Shown here: positions 39,486-47,870 of the stretch, piece after piece | Layout: every line of letters starts with the position of its first letter | Position numbering within the stretch: the first letter of the stretch is position 1 | NCBI RefSeq assembly: GCF_001278705.1 | Contig: NZ_CP012600.1 | Span: 4,375,864 to 4,439,863, forward strand | Source: Bacillus gobiensis | GTDB lineage: Bacteria; Bacillota; Bacilli; Bacillales; Bacillaceae | Length of the DNA stretch: 64,000 bases | Direction: 5' to 3' | Program-made: the position numbers and the translations under genes | Notes under the pieces: model-generated | Seen by the model: only the letters and a program-made list of their open reading frames with translations | Database searches by the model: none | Told to the model about the DNA's origin: nothing

Positions 39486-40208
39486 ATGCTAACAGAAGAT
39501 GAACTAAATTGGATAAGGCATGTTTTAAGTAATTATAAACCTTTTGAAATATCGCCGTCATATTTTTATAAAATGACAACTGAAATTGAACGAAATGGGA
39601 ATAAAGGAATTGTGAGAAAAGAGTTAGATGAACTAAGAAAAAAAATGATAAAAGTTACTCCACAAGAGTTGCTTGAATTTAGAAATAAAAATGTAAGAGA
39701 GAGACGAGGTATTTATAATTTCTCTGGTATTTATATCATACATAATTGTGTAAAAGATATTTATTACGTTGGACAAGCAGAAAGAATATTCGACAGGGCT
39801 TATCAGCACTTTGTTATAAATGCAGGAAATGCTGAAATATATAAGGATTATAGTTTAGGGGATGAATTTAGTATTAGTTTAATTCCTTTAGAGAATACAT
39901 CATTTTCATCGCTAAATGAGTTAGAGGATAATGCAATAAGAGCTTATGATTCATTTAAAAATGGTTATAATAGAATGCCTGGTAATATAATGGATAAACA
40001 TATTTTCAAAAATGCTGACTACGAAAAAGCTGCGAACTTAATATTAGATAAGATAAAAGGAACAGAAGTTTTTTTAAGCCTTTCAAATAATCGTAAGAGG
40101 ATGAATTACACCAGCAGTTTATTTTCAGAACTTAAATTACCTCGCAATATACATTTTCTTCTTGGATTTGTTAAGATGATAAAAGAGTATCAAAAGGCTA
40201 AGAAATGA
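39486..40208 (+). CDS. GIY-YIG domain nuclease-like protein
   Basis: 240 residues. The central domain has GIYIIHNCVKDIYYVGQAER (the GIY and YVG strands), then an Arg in FDRAYQHF, a Glu in NELEDNAIRAYDSF and an Asn in GYNRMPGN, the order of catalytic residues in GIY-YIG nucleases. The N-terminal 75 residues are helical and of unknown role. It could be a stand-alone defence or selfish nuclease. The gene is flanked by its own terminator, and a Tn3-like tip lies just upstream. A weak GATAGGTG site precedes the ATG. Confidence 0.8.
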   Translation: MLTEDELNWIRHVLSNYKPFEISPSYFYKMTTEIERNGNKGIVRKELDELRKKMIKVTPQELLEFRNKNVRERRGIYNFSGIYIIHNCVKDIYYVGQAERIFDRAYQHFVINAGNAEIYKDYSLGDEFSISLIPLENTSFSSLNELEDNAIRAYDSFKNGYNRMPGNIMDKHIFKNADYEKAANLILDKIKGTEVFLSLSNNRKRMNYTSSLFSELKLPRNIHFLLGFVKMIKEYQKAKK

Positions 40209-40244
40209 TCAAAATTTTAATATAAAAAATTGATAATTAAATTC

Positions 40245-40292
40245 AAAAAAACCATATTTTGATCAATCTTTTTTTCAAAATGATGGTTTTTA
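40245..40292 (+). terminator. Terminator after the GIY-YIG gene
   Basis: A-rich long stem AAAAACCATATTTTGA against TCAAAATGATGGTTTTT (one bulge) with a T-rich loop, 37 bases after the stop. Confidence 0.75.
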
Positions 40293-40370
40293 TTTGCTAT
40301 TCGGATTAATCAATTGAATGGAAAGAAAGGTACGGAGGTAGTAATAGTGCAAATATTTTCTTTCCTCCTT

Positions 40371-40405
40371 GGGGTAGTACCAGCGTAGCTGACACCACCC
40401 GCAAA
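40371..40405 (+). repeat. Left 35-bp inverted end of the cassette
   Basis: Starts GGGGTAGTACCAGCG. Exact inverted match to 43536-43570. The recombinase stop codon is 11 bases further in. Confidence 0.9.
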
Positions 40406-40415
40406 TTGGGTGGAA

Positions 40416-41039
40416 TTAAATTGGAAATCTATTGATTACTTCGTTATATTCTTGTTGGGCATCTGTAATAGCCAGCTTTGAGTAGACCTCCAAGGATTTT
40501 CTGCTTTCATGGCCTGAGTAAGGTTGAATCAAAGCATCATCGATTCCTTGCTTTTTCAACCAAGTTAATAGGAAGTGACGTAGCTTGTGTGGCGACAGGC
40601 TTTGGGCAAGCCCTGCTTCTTCTGAGTATTTAGCCAATATTTTACGAACACCTCGATCCGTATATTTCTTCTTCCATGAGGATTCAAACAAATAGATCGC
40701 ATGCTTTTTCCTCATAGAATCAGCGTGCATAGCGAGCGTCTCTTTAAATGAATGAGGAAAAGGAACAATACGGTCCTTGCTTCCTTTTCCTTTGTTAATG
40801 CGGATCTGGCAGTAGTTGAAATCTACATCGATTAGCTGAATATTGATTAATTCACTTACCCGAACACCCGTATATAGTAATGTTTTGACAATCATCATAT
40901 CTTGAAAGTTTTTCGCCTTCCAGACCACATCGTAGTAACGTTTTAGTTCTTCTTCTGTTGGTGAGTATCGGAACTTATCACTTGAAATTAGTATATATAA
41001 GTTGTACATTTTAGACAATATAAGTCTCACAAAGCTCAA
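40416..41039 (-). pseudogene. Tyrosine recombinase, catalytic domain only
   Basis: 207 residues. The catalytic domain is complete: Arg in [13 protein letters not shown], Lys in [12 protein letters not shown], His-x-x-Arg in [10 protein letters not shown], His in YSGHESRKS and Tyr in LEVYSKLAI. The N-terminal core-binding domain of about 90 residues is missing; the first 20 or so residues look like run-on sequence. XerD/TnpI-like. In Tn4430-type transposons the resolvase TnpI is a tyrosine recombinase placed near one end, which would fit its place beside the left end here. Confidence 0.75.
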
Positions 41040-41482
41040 TGTTCCATTTACAAAATCAAAAACGGAACTTCATTAAATGAAGGTTCCTAAGCTAACGGGT
41101 ACAATAGTTGAATAAACGCCGCGTGAACTAGTCCTTTAGGGGGACTGGTTTTTCAGTACAAGAGATTAGTTATGTTTTGAACTTATCATTAAGTTCCCCC
41201 GGTAAGATATGATTTTCTTACAAAACCCTTAAAACCGAGGGACGAAGAACGATAGATCGAGGCCGCTAGCGATACCTTCGCCTGCGCGACGGCCGCTTGC
41301 TGAAAACCTCTCCGACCAGCTGAGTACGGCGCTTCTCACTACAGGTGGCCACACCCGTACTGGCCTCTTATTAGTTCTTCCTTTTGATTGAGGTGATCAC
41401 ACGTGATATACTTAAATACTGAACGGTTTCGTCTTTTTCGAAGAAACAAGTTCTGAGAAAATAAACATTTGAGATTGGTCAG
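41040..41482. other. Non-coding gap with a GC-rich block
   Basis: Contains a motif CTAACGGGTACAATAG with GTTGAATAAA (copy of the dispersed repeat, inverted), a weak terminator-like AGTCC...GGACT followed by TTTTT at about 41130-41155, and a markedly GC-rich stretch at about 41229-41375 (CGCCTGCGCGACGGCCGC). I find no coding frame. The GC-rich part is unlike everything around it and may be of different origin. Confidence 0.4.
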
Positions 41483-41491
41483 GTGAAAGAA

Positions 41492-42079
41492 ATGATACCA
41501 GCACGTTCTTCCGCACGCCAGCGCTTACTGGATGTGGCTTCCGATTTGTTTTATCGTGAGGGCATCCGTTCAATTAGTATGGATACAATTGTTGAGCGAT
41601 CTGGTGTAAGTAAGGCAACTCTTTATCGACATTTTCCAACCAAAGATGATTTAATTATGGCATATCTTAAGGAAGTCGATGATCACATTTGGCAACATTT
41701 TGATAAGGCTATCACTCAGCATGAAGGATCGCCAAAAGCACAGTTGATGGCATTGATTGACGCCACGATTGAATTATTAACGCCTGAATATTACCGGGGT
41801 TGTCCCTTTTTGAATGCATTTACAGAATTCTCTGAAGAAAATCATCCTGCGCACAAGTTTTCGTTAGAATACAATCGTACATTACGATCGCTATTGTCTC
41901 GTCTGAGCCAGCAGGCGGGTGTAAGTGATGATGGTTGGACAGATCAGATTCTGATGGTGATCAATGGAGCTTATTCTTCAATCCCGGTTCTAGGATTGGA
42001 GGGCTCTGCAGTCCAACTCAAAACAATTACAACATATCTGATTGACCTACATCTTCCGAATGTTCATGAGAAGCTTTAA
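41492..42079 (+). CDS. TetR/AcrR-family regulator
   Basis: 195 residues. The N-terminal helix-turn-helix is MDTIVERSGVSKATLYRHFP. The C-terminal ligand domain includes YYRGCPFLNAFTEFSEENHP, a pattern common in TetR proteins next to reductases. AGGTG nine bases upstream supports the ATG at 41492 over the GTG at 41483. It probably represses the divergently placed or downstream reductase gene from the dyad at 42276-42325. Confidence 0.9.
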   Translation: MIPARSSARQRLLDVASDLFYREGIRSISMDTIVERSGVSKATLYRHFPTKDDLIMAYLKEVDDHIWQHFDKAITQHEGSPKAQLMALIDATIELLTPEYYRGCPFLNAFTEFSEENHPAHKFSLEYNRTLRSLLSRLSQQAGVSDDGWTDQILMVINGAYSSIPVLGLEGSAVQLKTITTYLIDLHLPNVHEKL

Positions 42080-42268
42080 ACATTCATAATCAAGACTTTT
42101 CTTAACACCAATTTGAATTGCCCCTTTTGAATTTCATTGGAATAACACTTGGTTATTTTAATGCGATTCTGTTGGGGCAATTTTGATTTTCAGGAGTATA
42201 CCAACAGGGCTAGTGAAATTTCTAGGAGTAAATTCGTCCGTGATACGAAAAACTTTTTACGAATCCCA

Positions 42269-42325
42269 TTGACATAAGACTAAACGGTGTAGTATCTTAT
42301 CTGGTGTACGATACTGTTTAGTCTT
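42269..42325 (+). promoter_or_regulatory. Promoter with overlapping dyad before the reductase
   Basis: TTGACA at 42269 with TATCTT about 18 bases on. A large dyad overlaps it: AAGACTAAAC (42276) pairs with GTTTAGTCTT (42316), and GTATC with GATAC inside. A repressor bound there would block the promoter, and the TetR protein encoded just upstream is the obvious candidate. The remaining bases of the 42080-42464 gap show nothing else clear. Confidence 0.6.
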
Positions 42326-42464
42326 ATTTATTTTTAATCTACATAGTTCTAGCAGCAATGTGACGAACGCAGGACAGGAGGTTTAGGGCCTAACTCTTTT
42401 TCGTTACGTGTGTCCATAGTTGGTGGAGTGAAGAAAATTGAACTTAGCACAAGGAGGAAATAGT

Positions 42465-43328
42465 ATGAGTAATGTTACAGTTATCGGTTTGGGTCCAATG
42501 GGTACAGCAATTGCCCAAACTTTGATTCAAAACGGTAAAAGCGTTACAGTCTGGAATCGATCAAGTGAGAAAGCTAAAAAACTAATTCAACAAGGCGCCA
42601 TTTTAGCATCTAGTGTAGCGAGTGCGGTAAGCGCGAGTCCTGTGGTTATCATTTGTGTCAGCAACTACGATACTACGTATAAGATTTTGGATACTGACGA
42701 GGTTTTCTCAACTCTGGCTGATCGAGGCATCGTTCAGATGAGCACAGGTACACCCCAAGAAGCACGAGACAATGAAGCATGGGCACATGAGAGAGGTGCT
42801 AAATATCTAGATGGTGCCATCTTAGCAACTCCTAGCCAAATGGGGAAAGCGGATACCCCTATTTTTGTATCGGGTGCTAAAGATGCATTCCAGCAAAATG
42901 AAGAAGTTCTTAAGATTCTCGCGGGAAATGTAAGTTTTATGGGTGAGCAGGTAGGAGCTGCTGCTGCGTGGGATTTAGCTGTGCTTTCAAATATGTTTGG
43001 TTCAATGACAGGTTTCTTTCATGGTGCAAGAATCTTTGAATCGGAGGGAATTCCAGTCGATTCTCTAGGATCAATGATTGCGAATATCTCACCTATTCTA
43101 GGACAGATGGTTAAGTATGAGAGTGAGGTTATTCAAAAAGAAGATTATAAGAATCCTCAAAGTGCTATCGATATGTGTATGAAAACAATCAAATTATTTA
43201 TGGAACAAGCTCATGAAGCTGGAATTAACAATGAATTTCCAACGTTCGCCATGGGGATTTTTCAGAAGGCCTTGGACATGGGCTACGGAAACGAGGAACT
43301 CGGCGCCCTCATCAAGGTACTACGGTAA
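42465..43328 (+). CDS. NAD(P)-dependent imine-reductase / hydroxyacid-dehydrogenase-like protein
   Basis: 287 residues of the 6-phosphogluconate dehydrogenase superfamily. The NADP-binding start is VTVIGLGPMGTAIAQTLIQN with NRSSEKA after beta-2. The middle has MSTGTPQEARDNEAWAHERG and GAILATPSQMG. The long helix of the C-terminal dimer domain is WDLAVLSNMFGSMTGFFHGA; Asp in that helix is typical of imine reductases rather than the Lys of true beta-hydroxyacid dehydrogenases. AAGGAGG precedes the ATG. Natural substrate unknown; it is the cargo enzyme of the cassette. Confidence 0.82.
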   Translation: MSNVTVIGLGPMGTAIAQTLIQNGKSVTVWNRSSEKAKKLIQQGAILASSVASAVSASPVVIICVSNYDTTYKILDTDEVFSTLADRGIVQMSTGTPQEARDNEAWAHERGAKYLDGAILATPSQMGKADTPIFVSGAKDAFQQNEEVLKILAGNVSFMGEQVGAAAAWDLAVLSNMFGSMTGFFHGARIFESEGIPVDSLGSMIANISPILGQMVKYESEVIQKEDYKNPQSAIDMCMKTIKLFMEQAHEAGINNEFPTFAMGIFQKALDMGYGNEELGALIKVLR

Positions 43329-43535
43329 ATCGGCTGAAGTGGCGTCAAAAGAACAAGAAACTCAACGTGCGAACTGTCAGAGCAGTAGGCTTATCTCAAC
43401 CATGACAAGGCTGCCAATTCAATTGGCAGCTTTGCTTCGTTAACGGAGAACGATAGTTGATCAAATTATAATTACCCATAAAAAAGAACTCTCGAAATCA
43501 GAAATCAGAGGATTCTTTACATTTATATCCATACG

Positions 43536-43570
43536 TTTGCGGGTGGTGTCAGCTACGCTGGTACTACCCC
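43536..43570 (-). repeat. Right 35-bp inverted end of the cassette
   Basis: Exact reverse complement of 40371-40405; reads GGGGTAGTACCAGCG on the minus strand from 43570. Confidence 0.9.
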
Positions 43571-43581
43571 ATTTAAAGGAG

Positions 43582-43742
43582 CTAAAAAAGCTTGGCAAGT
43601 TCAACTAAAGACGGATATTTACTAACAGGTAAAGACTGAAACATATTTCTTGTCTGTTCAAAAGCTTCATTAACCTCTAATCCTTGTATTTTAGCTATAT
43701 GAACCTGTATCATTTCATCTCTTACAAAAAATTCTCTTAGCG
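43582..43742 (-). pseudogene. TetR-like regulator, C-terminal fragment
   Basis: The minus strand reads REFFVRDEMIQVHIAKIQGL then EVNEAFEQTRNMFQSLP and PSLVELAKLF before a stop. Helical pattern and ending are like the ligand domain of TetR-type proteins. It is cut on one side by the IS1595-type remnant at 43745 and ends next to the cassette. Family call is tentative. Confidence 0.4.
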
Positions 43743-43744
43743 TA

Positions 43745-44740
43745 TGTTTTCCTTCTTTTTGCAATCCCGAACCAAGGGTGTGTCGGCTCCCGTTCGAGCA
43801 ATTGACGAAATCCAAGAGCAGAAGCACAAAGATGGGCTTGTTTGTCCGCATTGCAAAACCCATTCTGTCGTTCGTTTTGGGAAGTACGCCGTAAAAACAC
43901 GTGCTGGAGAGGTTAAACGTCAGCGTTACCGCTGTAAATCCTGTCGCCAAACCTTTAATGACCTTACAAACACACCTCTTCAACGAACGAGAAGACCTCA
44001 TGTGTGGGTTCGTTTTATTGAATGCATGATTGAGGGCTATTCGCTGAGAAAATGTGCCGAGCAATTAAACGACGAAGCCACACATATGTCACCTTGTTTT
44101 ACTGGCGACATAAGATACTTGCTGCCCTGAAACAGATTCCAACCGAATCATTCCAAGGTATCGTTGAAATGGACGAGACCTACTTTCTGTACTCGGAAAA
44201 GGGCAAGTGGAACATCACCGAACGCAAGCCACGTAAACGAGGCGGAAAAGCCAAATATCGTGGCATAAGCAAGGACCAAGTATGTGTCCTCGTTGCCCGT
44301 GACCGTCAGAAAATGACGTACTCTGGCGTTCTTGGGCGCGGTCGCATTCGGACAACGAAATTAGATGAGGCGATTGGCGGTTATCTATCGGATTCAAACG
44401 TGCTTTGCACGGATTCCTGGCGGGCATTCAGCTCCTATGCGAATGCAAAGGGCTTGGCTCATTACTGATTTAAGTCCGACGGAAAACAACGTGTCAAAGG
44501 CGTTTACCATATCCAAAACGTAAACAGCTATCACAGCCGCTTGAAGAAATGGATGGACCGCTTCAATGGTGTTGCAACCAAATATTTGCAAAATTATTTG
44601 GCTTGGTTCCGTTATATAGACAACAAGGAATATGAGAATACCTCATCGAATAAGAAAAATATGTTGGTCAAATCGTGCCTGTTTACTGTCACCGACACGA
44701 ACACAAAGCTTCGGCTTTCTGCTTATTCTTGTTAAGCTAA
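43745..44740 (+). pseudogene. IS1595-family transposase remnant (frameshift and nonsense)
   Basis: An N-terminal zinc ribbon is visible (GLVCPHCKTHSVVRFGKYAV then RQRYRCKSCRQTFNDLT), then the helix ECMIEGYSLRKCAEQLND. A frameshift at about 44085 moves the DDE domain to another frame: QGIVEMDETYFLYSEKGK (first Asp), VLCTDSWRAFSSYA (second Asp). An in-frame TGA at 44466 replaces an Arg codon, since the frame continues [20 protein letters not shown] and [20 protein letters not shown]. Two lesions make it inactive. Its exact ends were not determined. Confidence 0.85.
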
Positions 44741-44849
44741 CGGGCAGGTTTGGGATTAGCAATCCATAAGAAACAACCCAAGTTGAATTATGCTAAAATG
44801 TAGTAAATGTATAATGTAGATATCCCTCATGAACAAAGGAGAACTGAAA

Positions 44850-45071
44850 ATGAGAAAACTCGTTCTATTTCTGCACGCATCGCTTGACGGTTTTGTAGAA
44901 GGGCCGAATGGTGAAATGGACATTGGCTGGGTTTCCTACGATGCTGATTTGGAGAAACACGCGAAAGAAATTCTGAGTACTGCCGACACTGTCATTTGGG
45001 GGCGTGGGACTTATCAGATGATGCACAGTTACTGGCCATCTGTGCCTTCGAAACGTTCCGGTAAAAGGTAA
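44850..45071 (+). pseudogene. Dihydrofolate reductase-like (RibD C-terminal) protein, 3' truncated
   Basis: 73 codons: MRKLVLFLHASLDGFVEGPN, then AKEILSTADTVIWGRGTYQM, then MHSYWPSVPS, the first third of DHFR-like reductases (about 185 residues). Similarity stops at VPS and a stop follows in run-on sequence that forms a terminator stem. AAGGAG precedes the ATG at 44850. Confidence 0.8.
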
Positions 45072-45106
45072 AAACCTTCCGTTTTTTGACAAGGAAGGTT
45101 TTATTG
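45071..45106. terminator. Intrinsic terminator
   Basis: AAAACCTTCC / GGAAGGTTTT stem with a 12-base loop, at the end of the truncated DHFR-like gene and close to the stop of the convergent quinone reductase gene. Confidence 0.8.
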
Positions 45107-45137
45107 AAATAAATATGCCTGACTAGAACAGTCACGA

Positions 45138-45713
45138 TTAATCGTTAGCGTAATTAAACCCCTGATTATAAGCTTGGTCTAACAAACTTTTAATATGTTC
45201 AGGATCTCTCTTTAACGTTTCATATAAAAATTCAACTTTTGAATTTTCAATTCCCGCATAGTTAGCTAAACTTATATTTTGAAAATGTTCGATCATCTTA
45301 TCGTATCCTCTTTTTGCTAATTGTTCAGGCGATGCTCCTGCTAAAATCAGCCACAGTACACGCCCGTGATGCAGTTTGCTCGTTCCATATGCAAACCCAT
45401 AGTTCCACACCCGCTCGATATACCCCATTAGCATGGCAGGCATACTGTACCACCAGAGTGGATAAATATAAGCTAATGCATCATGTTCCTTCATGCGTGC
45501 GATTTCCCTCTCTACCTCTGGAGAGAATGTTTGGTTTTTCTTTAACCAATCTGGCTCGTCAGCCTCCCACAATACAGGGTCAAAACCAATGCGATGTAAG
45601 TCCAATATTTCTGTCTCATGTCCTGCGTCTTTTAAACCTTGCTCAAAACGCTTTGCAACTGCAAAGGTTAAAGAATCCTGCCTTGGGTGTGAAACGACTG
45701 TCAGCACTTTCAT
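45138..45713 (-). CDS. Flavodoxin-fold NAD(P)H quinone oxidoreductase
   Basis: 191 residues of the NQO1/KefF/MdaB-like family. KVLTVVSHPRQDSLTFAVAK is the FMN phosphate-binding start. YIYPLWWYSMPAMLMGYIER is the P-x-W-W-x-x-P-A motif with the following helix, and GFAYG corresponds to the flavin-ring loop. It reduces quinones or similar electrophiles by two electrons using NAD(P)H. It is a single gene among fragments and appears complete. Confidence 0.9.
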   Translation of the reverse strand: MKVLTVVSHPRQDSLTFAVAKRFEQGLKDAGHETEILDLHRIGFDPVLWEADEPDWLKKNQTFSPEVEREIARMKEHDALAYIYPLWWYSMPAMLMGYIERVWNYGFAYGTSKLHHGRVLWLILAGASPEQLAKRGYDKMIEHFQNISLANYAGIENSKVEFLYETLKRDPEHIKSLLDQAYNQGFNYAND

Positions 45714-45925
45714 TCCTATTCGCCTTCTTTCAATCCATTTATTATTTACTTAGACCTACCCGGCATCTACTAAAACATTTTTTTCATCAAAATAAGAAGA
45801 GGAAAACATCAGCATCTATCCGTTGGTTTAATCCGTTTTACAAACTTTTTTCCATGGTTATGACGCAGCGGCGGTTTTTACATATTTCCACATGCATTTC
45901 CTGCCGATGCTAAACAGCATTGACT

Positions 45926-46705
45926 TTACTTAATCGAATGGGTTGAAATCTTGACGCCGAATTGTTCTAAACGTGAAATTGCTGCATCTGGGTTCACAAG
46001 CGTTTCAGGCAAATGCAATCCGCCGGCAGCAGGCTCCTGCCCGCCTAGACCAAAAATGCGCTCAATTCCAACCAATACGCCAATTCCAACAAGGTGCGCT
46101 TGACCCTTTGGATCAGATACAACGATTCGATGTTTGGCAGTGTCTCCATCTTGCAGTGTTCCCTCGATGTCGATATAGGTATCATGGGATGGATTATCCC
46201 CAGCTATTGTCCCGATTGAGTCGCCCTGTACGTAATCCCAACGGATACTAGCCGCATTAGTAATCGCTGCGAGACTGGGTACATCAAGTAAAGATACTGG
46301 AAAACCATTCAATACAAGGTCTTTTGTTATCTGGACTTTCCTCACATACATGGCAGGATCCACCCAGATCCATTTTCCGTTCTCAAGCAGAAGTGTACGT
46401 TCAGTCAATCCTGAACTGTCTTCATAATCACTTTGGTTCATTGGGCCCAGCAGATCAAGATCATCGTAAACACCAGCTATTTCGATTGAGTTTATCTGAC
46501 TGAATTTATCTGCAGCCTTTTTGGCGATTAATGTAATGACACCAGCATCTTGATGAGCCAACAAAACAATTGGACGCTTTAGAGACGATTGCAGCCCTTT
46601 AAATAAAATGGGTACAATTTCATCTGCCATTTCGGAGAGACCAATATGAGCAATGTTGGTACCGATAACTCCATATCCACCTGCGATTAAAATGCGTGAT
46701 TTCAT
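45926..46705 (-). CDS. Saccharopine dehydrogenase-like protein, internally shortened
   Basis: 259 residues. The Rossmann start is MKSRILIAGGYGVIGTNIAH. The usual family length is about 350-390, and the expected second half of the nucleotide domain (the beta-2 acidic residue and following strands) is missing after GTNIAH, suggesting an in-frame internal deletion. The C-terminal part is conserved: KAQHLVGIGVLV-like GIGVLVGIERIFGLGGQEPA and GGLHLPETLVNP. AGGAGG before the ATG at 46705 is the reason for the start. It may be inactive. The GGGTATACC dyad at about 46758 could be an operator. Confidence 0.65.
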   Translation of the reverse strand: MKSRILIAGGYGVIGTNIAHIGLSEMADEIVPILFKGLQSSLKRPIVLLAHQDAGVITLIAKKAADKFSQINSIEIAGVYDDLDLLGPMNQSDYEDSSGLTERTLLLENGKWIWVDPAMYVRKVQITKDLVLNGFPVSLLDVPSLAAITNAASIRWDYVQGDSIGTIAGDNPSHDTYIDIEGTLQDGDTAKHRIVVSDPKGQAHLVGIGVLVGIERIFGLGGQEPAAGGLHLPETLVNPDAAISRLEQFGVKISTHSIK

Positions 46706-46992
46706 GTTAATTTCCTCCTGGTCATTTGTAGTCCAAAACTGAATACAACCTTTATATTGGGTATACCAAACACATTTGGTTTGCAAATTCTTGAACAAAA
46801 AGATCTTTACTTAGCTGCAGGGATCATGCCTATTTTTCTTTAACACCTCGCCAGCTTACTTCCAACATTCCCAAACCGATTACCGTCACAGGTGTGCGAC
46901 TCACTCACTGATGATTTACTCTGATTGTATACTTTCTCATTTTGGTTATTTCTCTTCAATGTAAATGCCCCTTTCTGATGTTGTTGACTACA

Positions 46993-47023
46993 GTCTAAAG
47001 AATGACACTAGTGTTAATGTCAA
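46993..47023 (-). promoter_or_regulatory. MerR-type promoter (19-bp spacer with dyad)
   Basis: On the minus strand TTGACA (47023-47018) is followed by a 19-base spacer and TTAGAC (46998-46993). The dyad ACACTAGTGT is centred between them. Over-long spacers with a central dyad are the mark of MerR-family control. The gene behind it is a decayed frame at about 46835-46945 reading RTPVTVIGLGMLEVSWRG, similar to the start of an NAD-dependent reductase. No MerR gene is present nearby. Confidence 0.5.
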
Positions 47024-47163
47024 TAAAAAGGGGTTAAAAAATGCTTTAATCAAATAAATTGCTTGTTCATTGCCAAAACAAAAGTCGAGCAACAATCAAG
47101 AAGTTTCAAAACATCATCACACTTATTCCAGAATATACGAAAGGGCGCTTTTCCGGAGTAACG

Positions 47164-47211
47164 AAAAAAACCCAATTTCTCAATTTTAATGCTGAGAAAT
47201 TGGGTTTTTTT
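47164..47211. terminator. Intrinsic terminator just outside T2
   Basis: AAAAACCCAATTTCTCA pairs with TGAGAAATTGGGTTTTT, a 17-bp stem with a 10-base loop. No gene ends directly before it. Confidence 0.88.
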
Positions 47212-47219
47212 ATATTTAC

Positions 47220-47263
47220 TTATAGGCTTAGTGACAGGGTTCCTGCTGTAGACCGCAAAGTAA
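47220..47263 (+). repeat. Left end of T2
   Basis: Same family of ends as T1: AGGCTTAGTGACAGGG, then variable bases, then TAGACCGCAAAGTA. Confidence 0.7.
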
Positions 47264-47287
47264 AATTGAAGAAATAATAAAACACGC

Positions 47288-47422
47288 CTATTTTTTTATT
47301 TCTTCAAGCTTTCTTCTGTTGACTGCTCTATATAAGGAACCTTGAGATATTCCAGTTGCTGAGACTATCTCCTTTATAGAATATTCTTTACTATCATACA
47401 TCCGTAGCGCAACAGCAAGCTA
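47288..47422 (-). pseudogene. Serine resolvase (TnpR), C-terminal HTH fragment
   Basis: The minus strand reads LAVALRMYDSKEYSIKEIV followed by SATGISQGSLYRAVNRRKLE and EIKK stop. This is the DNA-binding end of a Tn3-type resolvase or invertase. A TAG precedes the fragment and the catalytic domain is gone. Its 3' end faces the T2 left end 25 bases away. Confidence 0.85.
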
Positions 47423-47831
47423 TTTTTGGTAACTGCTAATCTTAATAAAATCAAAGGACAGCAGGGCGATGGGGGGACATTGCAAAAACACTGGTTTTTG
47501 GTAATAGCGTGTATAAACATAGCATTACGTTATTCAGCAATCGCCATATAGCGGAACAACACTTTTAAAGAAAATAGATAATTTATGTTAATGTTTAATA
47601 GGGGTAGAGAGAGCTAAACTACGAATACCGCAAGGTAAATTACAAATAATGTATACAAATAAACCTTGCTGGATTTCAACGAGGTTTTTCGTTAGCTCTC
47701 TTTGGTTTATTTTTCGATATAAGGTCATTCGGGAAATTCAGGCTTTTTCAGTCGCTCCATCATTTTATTAGTGCTAAAAGTGAAATCTATCTTGACAAAT
47801 TTATAACAACTGGAATACAATATAATCGAAT
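47423..47831. other. Gap with a Tn3-like end copy
   Basis: No gene seen. At 47601-47640 lies GGGGTAGAGAGAGCTAAA followed by CTACGAATACCG, a same-orientation copy of 38540-38580. At about 47523 lies TTATTCAGCAATCGCC, a half copy of the dispersed hairpin repeat. GAGGTTTTTCG after GCTGGATTTCAAC at about 47680 may be an old terminator arm. Confidence 0.4.
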
Positions 47832-47851
47832 GACAGTCAGTACTTACTGTC
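47832..47851. promoter_or_regulatory. Operator dyad upstream of tetR-type gene
   Basis: GACAGT (47832) and ACTGTC (47846) form a perfect dyad 20 bp across, 20 bases before the TetR start. A related sequence lies before the exporter gene at 48479-48500, pointing to shared control by this TetR. Confidence 0.65.
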
Positions 47852-47870
47852 TATCAGAAAGGATGAAAGT

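Larger units (their letters stand above)
40371..43570. mobile_element. 3.2 kb cassette with perfect 35-bp inverted ends, no transposase
   Basis: The left end (40371-40405) begins GGGGTAGTACCAGCGTAGCT and continues GACACCACCCGCAAA; the right end (43536-43570) is its exact reverse complement over 35 bases. GGGG tips and size are those of Tn3-family ends. Inside are a truncated tyrosine recombinase, a TetR regulator and an NAD(P)-dependent reductase, but no transposase. It is therefore like a mobile insertion cassette that would need a transposase in trans. Flanks TCCTT and ATTTA do not form a target duplication. Confidence 0.82.

Noticed and set aside
43582..44064. 160-codon minus-strand frame across the IS1595 remnant
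   Set aside because: Only its last about 55 codons look like a protein; the first part is antisense to the zinc-ribbon transposase and is not real.
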